Positions 17,585 to 27,431 of a stretch of 64,000 bases of DNA are shown one piece after another; the stretch's first letter is position 1; each line of letters opens with the position of its first letter. Location: the NCBI GenBank assembly GCA_963744875.1, contig CAVUVQ010000013.1, positions 1 through 64,000 of the forward strand, in the 5' to 3' direction. The DNA is from JACDAE01 sp963744875. Lineage in GTDB: Bacteria > Chloroflexota > Ktedonobacteria > Ktedonobacterales > Ktedonobacteraceae. Below the pieces are notes generated by a model. That model had not been told where the DNA came from. It ran no database searches and was given only the letters and a program-made list of their open reading frames with translations. The position numbers and the translations under genes were made by a program.

Positions 17585-18779
17585 ATGGCGACAGCCGCAC
17601 TACTTCCCGAGCCGCAGATTTCCCCGGCGGAAGCCGCCCGCATCGGAGCAATTCAACTGGATTCCGGCCGGTACGAGGTTCAGCCCGAGCAACTCGATCT
17701 GGAAATCGGCATATCGGACGATGCGGTTCTGCCGGACGACAACACGGTTACCCTGCTTGCGACGGAAAACGGCGCGCAGTTTCTGGTGTCGGGCTTCGGC
17801 CTTTATATCGGCAAGAAAAGTGAACGGATCGTCGTCAAAAAGAACGGCAAAGTCTGCGCGCAGGTTCCGTTTATGCGGGCGCAGGAGGTCATTATCGCCT
17901 CGCGCGGGGTGAGTTTTTCGTCGGATCTGCTGGAGGAACTTGTGCGCGCGCGGCATCCGGGTCGCGATGCCTGACTTCGAGCGGAAAGCCGGTGGCGCTG
18001 ATCACGTCGCCCCTGCTGACGGCCACGGTGGAGACGCGGCGGCAGCAGCTGGCCGCCATACGACAACGAACGCGGCGCGGAATTTTGCCGGTGGATCGTG
18101 GCCGGCAAGCTGCGCAATCAGGAAAAACTGCTGCGTTATTTCGCCAAGAGCCGGGAAGGCGCGCGGCGCGAAGCGCTGGAGACGACCGCGGCGGCGATTG
18201 CGGAAGCTGCGCGAGGCGCGCTGGCGTGGAAGGATCGTCGCGCGACGCGGTGCGTGGCGAACTGATGGGTCTGGAAGGCACGGGCGGGCGGATGTACTGG
18301 CAGCAGATCGGCGACATGCTGCCGGACGAACTGGGGTTTGCGGGGCGGCAGTCATCAGGGCGCGAGCGATGCGGTGAATGCGGCGCTGAATTACGGCTAT
18401 GGAATTCTGTACACGCATGTGTGGGGCGCGGTGATGAACGCGGGGCTGGAGCCGTTTGCCGGATTCCTGCATGTGGACCGGAGCGGCAAGCCGTCGCTGG
18501 TGCTGGATCTGGTGGAGGAGTTCCGGCAGCCGGTGGTGGACCGCGCCGATTCTGACGTGGCTGAACAAGGGCGGGCAGTTGAGGCTTGGTGAAGGGCATG
18601 CTGGACGGCGCATCGCGAGGAGAACGTGGCGGCGCGGGTGTTGCTGCGGCTGAACGCGACGGAGCAGCATCGGGGGAAGAAGCACCAGGTGCGGTCGATC
18701 ATTCAGATGCAGGCGCGGCTGGCGGCGAGTGCGGTGCGCGGGATTGCGGCCGTACCGGCCGTTCGCGTTCAAGTGGTGA
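17585..18779 (+). CDS. cas1: CRISPR integrase Cas1, frameshifted
   Basis: Integrase of the Cas1-Cas2 adaptation complex. The beta-rich N-terminal domain runs from about FLVSGFGLYIGKKSERIVVK through QVPFMRAQEVIIASRGVSFS. After frame changes the helical catalytic domain includes ASDAVNAALNYGYGILYTHV, the histidine region GLEPFAGFLHVDRSGKPSLV and the acidic segment LDLVEEFRQPVVDRA. It ends KKHQVRSIIQMQARLAASAV followed, one frame over, by YRPFAFKW at 18777-18779. About 65 residues precede the usual Cas1 start; the ATG at 17585 may be too far upstream. First gene of the rightward cas1-cas2-cas4 operon leading into the array. Confidence 0.87.
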
Positions 18780-18868
18780 AGCTGGGTGGCGGATGGCGCG
18801 AAAGAACCGATACAGCGGGCGTGTTGAAGCCGCTGCCGGTGGGAAGGGGCAGTCCGGAGGTCTCGCTG

Positions 18869-19211
18869 GTGCTGATTTACGACATTGAGAGACGACCGGC
18901 TGCGTACGCGGGCTTCGGATATTTGCCTGGATTATGGGCTGGAGCGGATTCAGTTCAGCGCGTTTTTCGGCAAGCTGAACCGGAACCGGCGGCAGGAACT
19001 GGCGTCTGCGGCTGCAGCGGCGAGATGGGTGGGGAGTCGGCGCGGATTCGCATCATACCGGTGTGCGAAGCAGGATATGAAGGAGATGTGGGTGCTGGAT
19101 CAGTATCGGCGGGATGCGGACGAATTGAAGGCGAGCGAGCGGAGGCGGACAGGCTCCGAAGCTGCGCGGTACTGTCGGCAGGACAGACTGAATGGAACTG
19201 ATCACCGGTGA
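18869..19211 (+). CDS. cas2: CRISPR adaptation protein Cas2, one frameshift
   Basis: Structural partner of Cas1 in spacer capture. GTG at 18869 is preceded by GGAGGT with 7 bases spacing and opens VLIYDI, the usual Cas2 start. One indel later the frame reads RLRTRASDICLDYGLERIQF then SAFFGKLNRNRRQELASAA and KEMWVLDQYRRDADELKAS, a near-complete Cas2 of the type found beside Cas4. The end is uncertain: the open frame runs to 19211, overlapping the cas4 start, while Cas2 proteins usually stop soon after DELKA. Confidence 0.85.
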
Positions 19212-19774
19212 CCGAGTTGAAGCAGTGGGCGTACTGCGCGCGGATCGTCTATTACCATCAGCGTGATGCCGGGCGCGGGCAAAGCGACGTTCAAGATGAG
19301 GGAGGGTTTGCGGCGCAGGAGATGATCGAGAGCCTGGAGATGCGGCGAGCACTGCGCGAGTATGGGTTGGAGGGCGCGCGAGCGGCAGTTTGGAGTGTGG
19401 CTGAGCGATGAGGCGGCTTGGGCTTTCGGGCAAGATGGATTTGGTGCTGCGGAGGAGCGGACGGCGGCGGTGGTGGATTTCAAGCTGACGTCGGGCGAGC
19501 CGGGCGAGAATCACCGGATGCAATTGGCGGGATATGCGATGCTGGTGGAGAGGCGTACTGGGGCTGCCGGCGCCGGTGGCGTTTCTGTACCGGATACCGG
19601 ATAATCGGGTGTTCGCGATGGAGATTACGCGAGGAATTGCGGGCAGGGTGATGGCGGCGGTGGCGGCGATTCGGCAGATGCGGGAGACGCAGTGAAGTGC
19701 CCGCGAGCCGACGGCGGTCCGCGGGCCGATGCGTGGAATGCGAATATGCGAATTATTGTGCGGATGTTTGGTGA
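19208..19774 (+). CDS. cas4: CRISPR-associated exonuclease Cas4, frameshifted
   Basis: Iron-sulphur RecB-family nuclease that trims pre-spacers and selects PAMs. GTG at 19208 opens VTELKQWAYCARIVYYHQ (first cysteine). The RecB motif region is VVDFKLTSGEPGENHRMQLA followed by GYAMLVE. Three frame changes precede the C-terminal cysteine cluster RCVECEYANYCADVW, which ends at TGA 19772-19774 and completes the four-cysteine cluster site. An earlier stop at 19695 in the uncorrected frame would remove that cluster. Immediately followed by the array leader. Confidence 0.85.
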
Positions 19775-19878
19775 TTCGAATTTCGCAGATTGGGCGCTGG
19801 TTGTTGACGATTATCTGAACTGCAGATATTGGCGGGTAGGCGTCGTCAAGTAGTTGTTTTCTGATAGCTTGTGGAGCG
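19775..19878 (+). promoter_or_regulatory. CRISPR leader
   Basis: The 104 bp between the end of cas4 and the first repeat are more AT-rich than the surroundings and hold no gene. Array orientation (repeat 3' end TGAAAT on the plus strand) and the adjacent cas1-cas2-cas4 operon make this the leader end, with the array promoter and the integration site. Confidence 0.7.
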
Positions 19879-22800
19879 GTAACGAAGTCGTCCCCTTCGC
19901 GAAGGGGACTGAAATGCTCGTCGCATCGTCGCCCATAACGCCGCAGCCAGGCAACGTAAGTAGTCCCCTTCGCGAAGGGGACTGAAATCTAGCCTGCCGA
20001 GCGATAGACTCGGAAACCACGTCGACGAAGTCGTCCCCTTCGCGAAGGGGACTGAAATGACGATCTGCGGCTGAAGCTCGGACGAGCGCGACGTAAGCTC
20101 CCCATCGCGAAGGGGACTGAAATGCGGTCTTGATGCGACAGGCTGCTGCAACGAAGTCGTCCCCTTCGCGAAGGGGACTGAAATTCGATCGCTGCACTAG
20201 CTCGCATTGCGAAGCGGAATGAGTCGTCCCCTTCGCGAAGGGGACTGAAATCGATTGCCGTAGCGCCATCGGCGAAGCGTCGGCGTGACGAAGTCGTCCC
20301 CTTCGCGAAGGGGACTGAAATGAAGAGCTCGCGACCATGGCCGCATTCGACGCGTTGCAACGAAGTAATCCCCTTCGCGAAGGGGACTGAAATGAAGATG
20401 CTGAGCCGCTACGCACGAGCTCTGCGAATCGATGCGAAGTAATCGCCCCTTCGCGAAGGGGACTGAAATCTGAGCTGGCGCGATCATGGCTGCAGACTGC
20501 GTGCAGTCGTGAGTCGTCCCCTTCGCGAAGGGGACTGAAATGCAAGTGCAGACATCGCATCTGCCGTGGCCCGACGATGCTAACGAAGTCGATCCCCTTC
20601 GCGAAGGGGACTGAAATCAGAGCTATCAGACGAGCTCGCGATGGTGATCGACGTCGCAACGAAGTACGTCCCCTTCGCGAAGGGGACTGAAATGTCAACC
20701 GCGTATCGTGCAGTCGTATCGACGTGAGCGCAACGAAGTCGTCCCCTTCGCGAAGGGGACTGAAATTGACGATGCGCCTTCCACGATGACGCGTCGTAGC
20801 CGGCAACGAAGTCATCCCCATCGCGAAGGGGACTGAAATAATGAGCGACCGATCGGTGACCGCGACCTCGATGTTGAAGAAGTCGTCCCCTTCGCGAAGG
20901 GGACTGAAATGACTGGTGCCGGCACGTGACTCGAGCTGACCGTGTTGCAACGAAGTCGTCCCCTTCGCGAAGGGGACTGAAATGAATGCCTCATACTGCG
21001 ATGCTGGCGACGGTGAAGCGCAACGAAGTCGTCCCCTTCGCGAAGGGGACTGAAATCTACAGCAAGTGACTGCCGCTGCGTGCCGAAGTCGTACAGCAAC
21101 GAAGTCGTCCCCATCGCGAAGGGGACTGAAATATAGAGATCTCGGACGTAGCCGTGAGCCTCGCACTGGTGCAACGAAGTACGTCCCCATCGCGAAGGGG
21201 ACTGAAATGCTGAGTGCCTGCAGCTCACGGCTGTTAGATCTGGCAACGAAGTCGTCCCCATCGCGAAGGGGACTGAAATACCATGGTGCTCGCTAGCTGG
21301 CGGTCGAGTTGGCTCAGTGCAGCAACGAAGTCGTCCCCATCGCGAAGGGGACTGAAATCTGTCAATCGCAAGATCCTGGATCAGCTCGAGCTCCGCAGAC
21401 GAAGTACGTCCCCATCGCGAAGGGGACTGAAATAAAACTGATGTGCCATGTCCGCACTGCGCTCTGCCGATCGCAACGAAGTCGTCCCCATCGCGAAGGG
21501 GACTGAAATACGTTGAACGGACGGCCGCTGAGGCGTGTCGCAACGAAGTCGTCCCCATCGCGAAGGGGACTGAAATCTGGAATGTGCGCTCACGGGTTCG
21601 ACTTCGATGCAACGAAGTTGCCCCATCGCGAAGGGGACTGAAATAACGTCCAGTCATGGCGCACGAGTGCAACGAAGTGTCCCCATCGCGAAGGGGACTG
21701 AAATTGACGACTTCCGACACTGTGAAGTTGCAACGAAGTCGTCCCCATCGCGAAGGGGACTGAAATATCGGATGGAGACATGCGCCGAAGGCTTGCGTGT
21801 GACGCAACGAAGTCGTCCCCATCGCGAAGGGGACTGAAATGCTCGATCACGCTGCGCATGGATGCGCTTCCAGCGACAACGAAGTACGTCCCCATCGCGA
21901 AGGGGACTGAAATGAAGTGCCGATCGCACGCTCACGAAGACAGCCGTTGACGCAACGAAGTCGTCCCCATCGCGAAGGGGACTGAAATAGATCGAAGCGC
22001 ATCGCCGGCAAGCTGACCGAGTCGGCGAACGAAGTACGTCCCCATCGCGAAGGGGACTGAAATGCTGTCCAGCTCAACGCCAGCGGGATGCAAACCGCGA
22101 TGCAACGAAGTCGTCCCCATCGCGAAGGGGACTGAAATGATTCAGCTGAATTGCGGTAGTCATGCACATCAGTCGCGCAACGAAGTACGTCCCCATCGCG
22201 AAGGGGACTGAAATATGCATGCACGCGCTGCACTGATAACCAGGCGTCGATGCAACGAAGTCGTCCCCATCGCGAAGGGGACTGAAATCTTTCCCGGCAG
22301 ATGTCGACGGAACGCGTGCTTATGCAACGAAGTGATCCCCATCGCGAAGGGGACTGAAATACAGTCTCAAGCTCCGTCGCAATCCGAAGCCGATCGCAAC
22401 GAAGTCGTCCCCATCGCGAAGGGGACTGAAATTACATCGGTACGCGGTGATGGCGCTCGAGACCGTTGCGTGCAACGAAGTCGTCCCCATCGCGAAGGGG
22501 ACTGAAATTCAGGCCTCCACGTATGTGCGAAAAAGCCGAATACGCAACGAAGTCGATCCCCATCGCGAAGGGGACTGAAATTCAATGGCCGACGTCGCGG
22601 CTAACCGGCCGACGGGCAACGAAGTCGTCCCCATCGCGAAGGGGACTGAAATAATGTGGTTGTTCGCTTATTATCTGAAGCGGTGATCGGCAACGAAGTC
22701 GTCCCCATCGCGAAGGGGACTGAAATGTAATGAAAATCTCCGATACCCAGACTCGTCGCGAGCAACGAAGTCGTCCCCATCGCGAAGGGGACTGAAATTG

Positions 22801-23236
22801 GTAGGGTTAGACGCAATCAGTGCCAATGGAGTCTGCAACGAAGTCGTCCCCATCGCGAAGGGGACTGAAATCTAGCCCTACCGACTGGCAAGCAGATGCC
22901 TGGTCAACGCAACGAAGTCGTCCCCATCGCGAAGGGGACTGAAATTGCTACCTACCGACTGGCAAGCAGATGCCGGTCAACCGCAACGAAGTCGTCCCCA
23001 TCGCGAAGGGGACTGAAATACCCGATCGCAATCCGCGACAGTTCCGCCGCGAACCGCAACGAAGTCGTCCCCATCGCGAAGGGGACTGAAATGGGGCACT
23101 ATATCCGCGAGTGGACTGTGACTGGCAGCAACGAAGTCGTCCCCATCGCGAAGGGGACTGAAATGAAGGATTAGACAGAGAAGCGGCGCACGCCGCTGGC
23201 AACGAAGTCGTCCCCCATCGCGAAGGGGACTGAAAT
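19879..23236 (+). CRISPR. Type I-B CRISPR array, 47 repeats and 46 spacers
   Basis: I count 47 repeats of about 37 bp: a variable GCAACGAAGTCG 5' part, a GTCCCC-x8-GGGGAC hairpin and the 3' end TGAAAT; spacers are about 34-40 bp. Cas6 cutting after GGGG would leave the 8-nt handle ACTGAAAT. Two hairpin-loop variants occur: TTCGCGAA in 15 of the first 17 repeats, ATCGCGAA in repeats 4 and 14 and in all 30 distal ones. The 5' part of several repeats has small indels that look like sequencing errors. Transcription is predicted rightward from the leader at 19775. Long open frames across the array are repeat artefacts. Confidence 0.97.
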
Positions 23237-23250
23237 CGGAGAATGATAAT

Positions 23251-23322
23251 GTTCTCATCACTCGGGCGGCCCGAATCTCACATTAATCCGGAGCATTCGA
23301 CCCCGCCGCGAGCGATGAGAAC
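23251..23322. repeat. Imperfect inverted repeat after the array
   Basis: GTTCTCATCACTCG (23251-23264) and CGAGCGATGAGAAC (23309-23322) are inverted copies with one mismatch, 44 bp apart, 15 bp beyond the last repeat. It may be a boundary or transcription-stop structure, or a remnant of a small mobile element. The rest of 23237-23416 has no gene. Confidence 0.4.
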
Positions 23323-23473
23323 TTTATCACAACATTTCCAACAATATTTTTCGAACAAACCAAACCACTTACCCGCAAAATCGAAATCCGCCCGCACCGC
23401 CCACCGCTAATCTAACGTAAGCATCCGATGAACACCACTGGCGGACGCTGGATGGAAGCCAGATAGTGGAGGG

Positions 23474-23787
23474 ATGAAGGCAACGCAGCGCAACGAGCGG
23501 CAGGAGCATTGGCGGAAGGTAATCGCCGAGCAGGAGAACGGCGGGCAGACGATCGCGGCATTTTGCCGGCAGCATGGAATCAGCGAGCCGCAGTTCTACA
23601 GTTGGCGGCGGCGGTTATCGACAACGGCCATGCCAGTGAAGTTCGCGCTGGTCGAGACGGGCTCGGCGGCACATGCTGGACGGCCATTGAGTTGTCGCTG
23701 ACGGGCGGCGAGCGCATTCAGGTGATGCCCGGGGCCGACGCGGCGACGCTGCGGACTGGTGCTGGCGGTGCTGCGGGAACGGCGTGA
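23474..23787 (+). CDS. tnpA: IS66 accessory protein TnpA, one frameshift
   Basis: First IS66 gene. It begins MKATQRNERQEHWRKVIAEQ and contains the helix-turn-helix region GQTIAAFCRQHGISEPQFYS followed by WRRRL, typical of the IS66 orf1 DNA-binding protein. After a frame change near 23690 it ends in LSLTGGERIQVMPGADAATL and a TGA at 23785-23787 that overlaps the tnpB start. Confidence 0.82.
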
Positions 23788-24154
23788 TCCACCTGCCGGC
23801 GAGCGTGCGCGTATATCTTGTGCACCTCGCCGTGCGACATGCGGCGAAGCTTCGACGGTCTGCACGCGCTGGTCACCAGCGCATGGAGCTGGATGCGTTC
23901 GCCGGACATCTGTTCGTGTTCGCCAACCGGCGCCGCGACCGGGTGAAGATTCTCTACTGGGATCGCGACGGATTCGCGGTATGGGCCAAGCGGCTGGAGG
24001 AAGGCACCTATGCGATGCCGTTCGGCGACGCGCGGAGAAGCGCGGCGCGAGATCACGGCGCAGGAACTGGGCGCGCTGCTTTCGCGGCATCGACCTGAGC
24101 CATGCGAAGCGCCGGAAGCGATATCGTGCGGCAAAGCATCGCGAAGCCGCATAA
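23784..24154 (+). CDS. tnpB: IS66 accessory protein TnpB (Orf2), frameshifted
   Basis: Second IS66 gene of unknown biochemical role, required for transposition. The core HLFVFANRRRDRVKILYWDR then DGFAVWAKRLEEGTY is diagnostic of IS66 Orf2. GTG at 23784 overlaps the tnpA stop (GTGA). After two frame changes the C-terminus reads GIDLSHAKRRKRYRAAKHRE and stops at 24154. Confidence 0.85.
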
Positions 24155-24188
24155 ACATTGGTTAATCCCGCATTTTCTGGCCTGGCCG

Positions 24189-25785
24189 ATGTCGATGCAT
24201 TTGTCGATACACTCAATAGTGCCGATTGATCCACAGCACTGCCGGAAGATCGCGGAGATCTTGCAGCAGATGGTGCTCGATCTGACCGCGCAGCTGGATA
24301 CCGAAAAGGCCCGCCGGATCAAGATCGAAAGCCTGCTGCGCGCAGTTGCTCGCGGCCAAGAGCGGACGCCGCAGCGAACAGATCAGCGACGATCAGCTGG
24401 CGCTGTTCGAGGCGGAAGCTGAACGGCTCCAGGGCGTCAATGTCGAGGACTGCAAAAGGCGAAACCGGTGATGACCCGACGATCAGAATCCGCCGGCTGC
24501 GGCGGACAGCACGGCGCAAGCAAAGCCGCGCGGCCGGACGTCCGTTGCCACGGCATCTGAAGCGGGAACGCATCGTGCACGATCTGGACGAAGCCGAAAA
24601 GCATTGCGCTGCCTGCAGTCAGGATCTGCGCCGAGTCGGCGAAGAGACCAGCGAGCGCTACGAATACATTCCGGCGCAGCTGCATCGTGATCGAGGACGT
24701 CTGCAAAAAATACGCCTGCGCCTGCACGGTGAAGACGGCGGGCAAGCCGCCGCAGCCGATTGAGAAGAGCACGGCGGGCGCGAGCCTGCTGGCGCAGGTG
24801 ATCGTTGCGCAAGATGGCCGACCACCTGCCGCTGCACCGGCAAGAGAAGATCTTCCGCGCGCTTCGGCGTGGAGATCTGCGCGATCAGACCATGTGCGGC
24901 TGGATGGCGCAATGCGCCGGTCTGCTGGATCCGCTGTATGATCGCCTGAAGAGATTCGTGCTGTCCTCGAAAGTGGTCGGAACCGACGACACGCCGGTGA
25001 AAGTGCTGGACCGGAAACTGCCGCACGCGCGCAAAGGGAGGATCTGGCCGTATATCGGGGATCGGGACCATCCGGCGGCGGTCTTACGACTACACGCCGA
25101 CGCGGGAGCGCGCGGGGCCGGAAGAATTTCTGAAGGATTATCGCGGATATCTGCAGGCCGACGCCTATGTGGCCTACGACAGCTTCTTCACCGACCCGGC
25201 CCGCGGGTTGATGGAGGTGGGCTGCTGGGCGCATGCGCGGCGCCACTTCCATAAAGCGCTGGAAACCGATCCGGCGCGCATGGGCACGCGTGCTCGCATG
25301 ATCGCGCAGCTATATCGGAGTGGAGAAGACAGCGCGGCGAGAGCGGGCTGCGCGGCGAAGCGACTTGCGGCTTGCTGCGTGAGCACGGCGCCCGGCCGAT
25401 GCTGGACAAGTTGCATGAGTACCTGCTGGAAGATCCAGAGACGAGGTGTTGCCGAAGAGCCAGGCGGGCCAGGCGGTCGCTACGCGCTGAAGAACTGGAC
25501 GGCGCTGACGCGCTACTGCGGAGACGGCGATCTGGAGATCGACAACAACGCACACCGAGCGTCGCATGCGCGGCTGTGGCGGTCGGGCGGAACAACTGGA
25601 CCTTCTTTGGCAGCGACGCGGGCGGCAAAACGGCGGCGGTGCTGCGGCAGTTTCGTGGCTTCCTGCGAACTGGTGAAGATTGATCCGTTCGCCTGGTTCC
25701 GCGATGTGCTCTCCCGCATCGGCGATCATCCGTTAACCGGCTCGCCGAACTGCTGCCCCACAACTGGGCACCCGCCCAGGCCTGA
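24189..25785 (+). CDS. tnpC: IS66 transposase TnpC, frameshifted
   Basis: DDE transposase of IS66. It starts MSMHLSIHSIVPID, with a coiled-coil region LQQMVLDLTAQLDTEKARRI; the zinc-binding segment has AEKHCAACSQDLRRVGEE. The DDE domain includes TMCGWMAQCAGLLDPLYDRL and KVVGTDDTPVKVLDRK (first Asp), then LQADAYVAYDSFF and a GCWAHARRHF segment. The C-terminus, one frame over from the long open frame, ends RLAELLPHNWAPAQA at 25785. At least five frame changes split it; length is that of an intact TnpC of about 530 residues. Confidence 0.85.
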
Positions 25786-25879
25786 TCATCCGATTAATTG
25801 ACGTTCTGCGTTCTCGCAAGCAGCATGCGCGCGCCAGCGGTGTTCATCGGATGCTTACAATCTAACCCCGGAGACCCAT

Positions 25880-26374
25880 ATGCCTTCCGACAAACAGATC
25901 GAGGCCTCACGCCTCAACGGAGCCAAATCCCGCGGACCCGTCACTCCCGAGGGAAAACGCATCTCTTCCCGCAACCACCTCCACCACGGAATGTTTGCCC
26001 GCGCCATCCTCCTCGAAGCCGAATCCCGCAGCCGCTTCAACGCTCTCATCAACCTCCTGCGTGAAGACCTCCAGCCCGAAAGCCCCATCGAAGACCTCCT
26101 CGTCCAGAAAATGGCCGCCGCCCATTGGCGTCAAACCCGCGTCTGGGGCATGGAAACCGCCGCCATCGCCCACGACGGCAAAACCTCCGACGTCACCGAT
26201 CCCGAAACTCGCGATGCCCTCTCATTCCGCGCCGCCAGCAATCAAATGAGCGAGTACGAAGCCCGCTGCGACCGCCAGTTTGAGCGCAGCCTCGAACGCT
26301 TCGAAAAATTCCGCGTCGCCCGCCGAGCCCGCCTCGCCGCCGCATCCGGCGCTTCGAACCCAGGAACTCTATGA
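25880..26374 (+). CDS. Conserved hypothetical protein with N-terminal SRLNGAKSRGPVTPEGK motif
   Basis: 164-residue basic protein. Its N-terminus, KQIEASRLNGAKSRGPVTPE then GKRISSRNHLHHGMFAR, is a motif I recognise from many uncharacterised Acidobacteriota and Planctomycetes proteins, often near mobile elements. The rest is helical and charged (FERSLERFEKFRVARRARLA). No function is known to me. The IS66 right end lies only 21 bp upstream, so the gene's own promoter has probably been displaced. Confidence 0.7.
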   Translation: MPSDKQIEASRLNGAKSRGPVTPEGKRISSRNHLHHGMFARAILLEAESRSRFNALINLLREDLQPESPIEDLLVQKMAAAHWRQTRVWGMETAAIAHDGKTSDVTDPETRDALSFRAASNQMSEYEARCDRQFERSLERFEKFRVARRARLAAASGASNPGTL

Positions 26375-26450
26375 AACTAAACCCCCTGACGAAATCTACG
26401 AACCCGAGATCAGGTTCGAAACCCGCCAAATCTAAAGTTTTCGAGCCGAA

Positions 26451-27431
26451 ATGACGATAAATCGGAGAGGGATGATATCGATCAAAGCATCGCTAACGGA
26501 ACTCGAACGCTGCCATGCCATCGCCGAGTCCCACCTCGCCGCCTGCCGCACGCTCGCCGAAGGACTGGCCGGGTTCGAATCGGGCATCGGCGACCCCGAA
26601 ACCGACGCCATCGGACAGGACCTGAAGCGAGTATCCGAAACCCTGCCCCGCAACGCCGATACAGCGCGTCAGCTGCTGTCCGATTACCGGCTCAGCGTAG
26701 CGAACTGCGTCTCCGAACTGCGCCGCGAGCGTTCCGCCACCGAACGCGTCTTAGAGGAACTAACCGCCTCCCTCAAACAGGCCGACGACGACCACGATGG
26801 CCGAATCCGCAGCACTGTCGAGAATCTGCGAACCGTGGCGCGTTCGCCCGAAGCGCGCGGCATACGTGGCCTGCTCGGGAATGCCGCTCAGACCATCGAG
26901 CAGAGCGTCGAAAAGATTCAGCGCGAGCACCAGACCGCCATCGCCCAGTTCCATCGCGAAATCCGCGACCTCCAGCGCCGGCTGACGCCCGAAGAACTGC
27001 CCGTCACTACCGGCATTTTGACCCGCCCCGAAATCGCAGATTATCTGGAGCGCACACAGTCGGGACGCACGCGGATTCTGCTCCTGCACGTACGTGGAAT
27101 TCGTCTGGCCGCGGAGCAATTCGATGACGGCGTCGCCTCGCAGCTCGCCGGGGCCTTTGTCGTGCGTCTGCGCAACCTGCTGCCGTATTCCACGGCTGTC
27201 GGCCAGTGGAGCGAAGAGAAATTCGTGGCCCTGCTGTCGTCCGGATCCAGCGCCTCGGTGGCCACCCTCTGCCGTTCGGCGGCGCAAAACATGTCCGGCC
27301 CCTATGGCTGTCTCCACATGGGGAAAACGGCCCGCCCGTCCATCGAAGTCACCGTCTGCGCAATGGACTCGAACTCCGACGCCCCCGCGCAGCTGCTGGA
27401 AAGAATAGACTATTCACTGTCACGGATCTAA
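26451..27431 (+). CDS. Coiled-coil protein with degenerate GGDEF-like domain
   Basis: 326-residue protein. Residues 1 to about 180 are long helices rich in E, R and L (LTELERCHAIAESHLAACR; LTASLKQADDDHDGRIRSTV), probably coiled coil. The C-terminal 140 residues follow the diguanylate-cyclase fold: ILTRPEIADYLERTQSGRTR, LLHVRGIRLAAEQFDDG, VVRLRNLLPYSTAVGQWSEE then KFVALLS. The catalytic GGDEF is replaced by WSEEKF, so cyclase activity is unlikely; a binding or scaffold role is more plausible. Start may be ATG 26451 or 26472. Its TAA shares one base with the next ATG. Confidence 0.7.
   Translation: MTINRRGMISIKASLTELERCHAIAESHLAACRTLAEGLAGFESGIGDPETDAIGQDLKRVSETLPRNADTARQLLSDYRLSVANCVSELRRERSATERVLEELTASLKQADDDHDGRIRSTVENLRTVARSPEARGIRGLLGNAAQTIEQSVEKIQREHQTAIAQFHREIRDLQRRLTPEELPVTTGILTRPEIADYLERTQSGRTRILLLHVRGIRLAAEQFDDGVASQLAGAFVVRLRNLLPYSTAVGQWSEEKFVALLSSGSSASVATLCRSAAQNMSGPYGCLHMGKTARPSIEVTVCAMDSNSDAPAQLLERIDYSLSRI

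Larger units (their letters stand above)
23417..25858 (+). mobile_element. IS66-family insertion sequence
   Basis: A 2,442-bp element with the three-gene IS66 set (tnpA, tnpB, tnpC). Terminal inverted repeats are visible: the left end starts GTAAGCATCCGATGAACACC and the right end is its inverted copy ending at 25858. The element is flanked by a perfect 8-bp direct repeat AATCTAAC (23409-23416 and 25859-25866), the target duplication size of IS66. It inserted between the array and the gene at 25880. The fresh ends suggest a fairly recent insertion, though tnpC is frameshifted, probably by sequencing errors. Confidence 0.92.

Noticed and set aside
19811..21822. Very long open frames across the array (459 and 336 residues, rich in FSPLREGDDF-like repeats) and many shorter ones to 23261
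   Set aside because: They are translations of the CRISPR repeats and spacers; the periodic motif is the repeat itself, with no independent coding evidence.
19879..23236. Spacers matching other parts of this window (self-targeting)
   Set aside because: By eye I found no convincing spacer match to the cas genes, IS66 or the plasmid-like segment; a full search was not possible.
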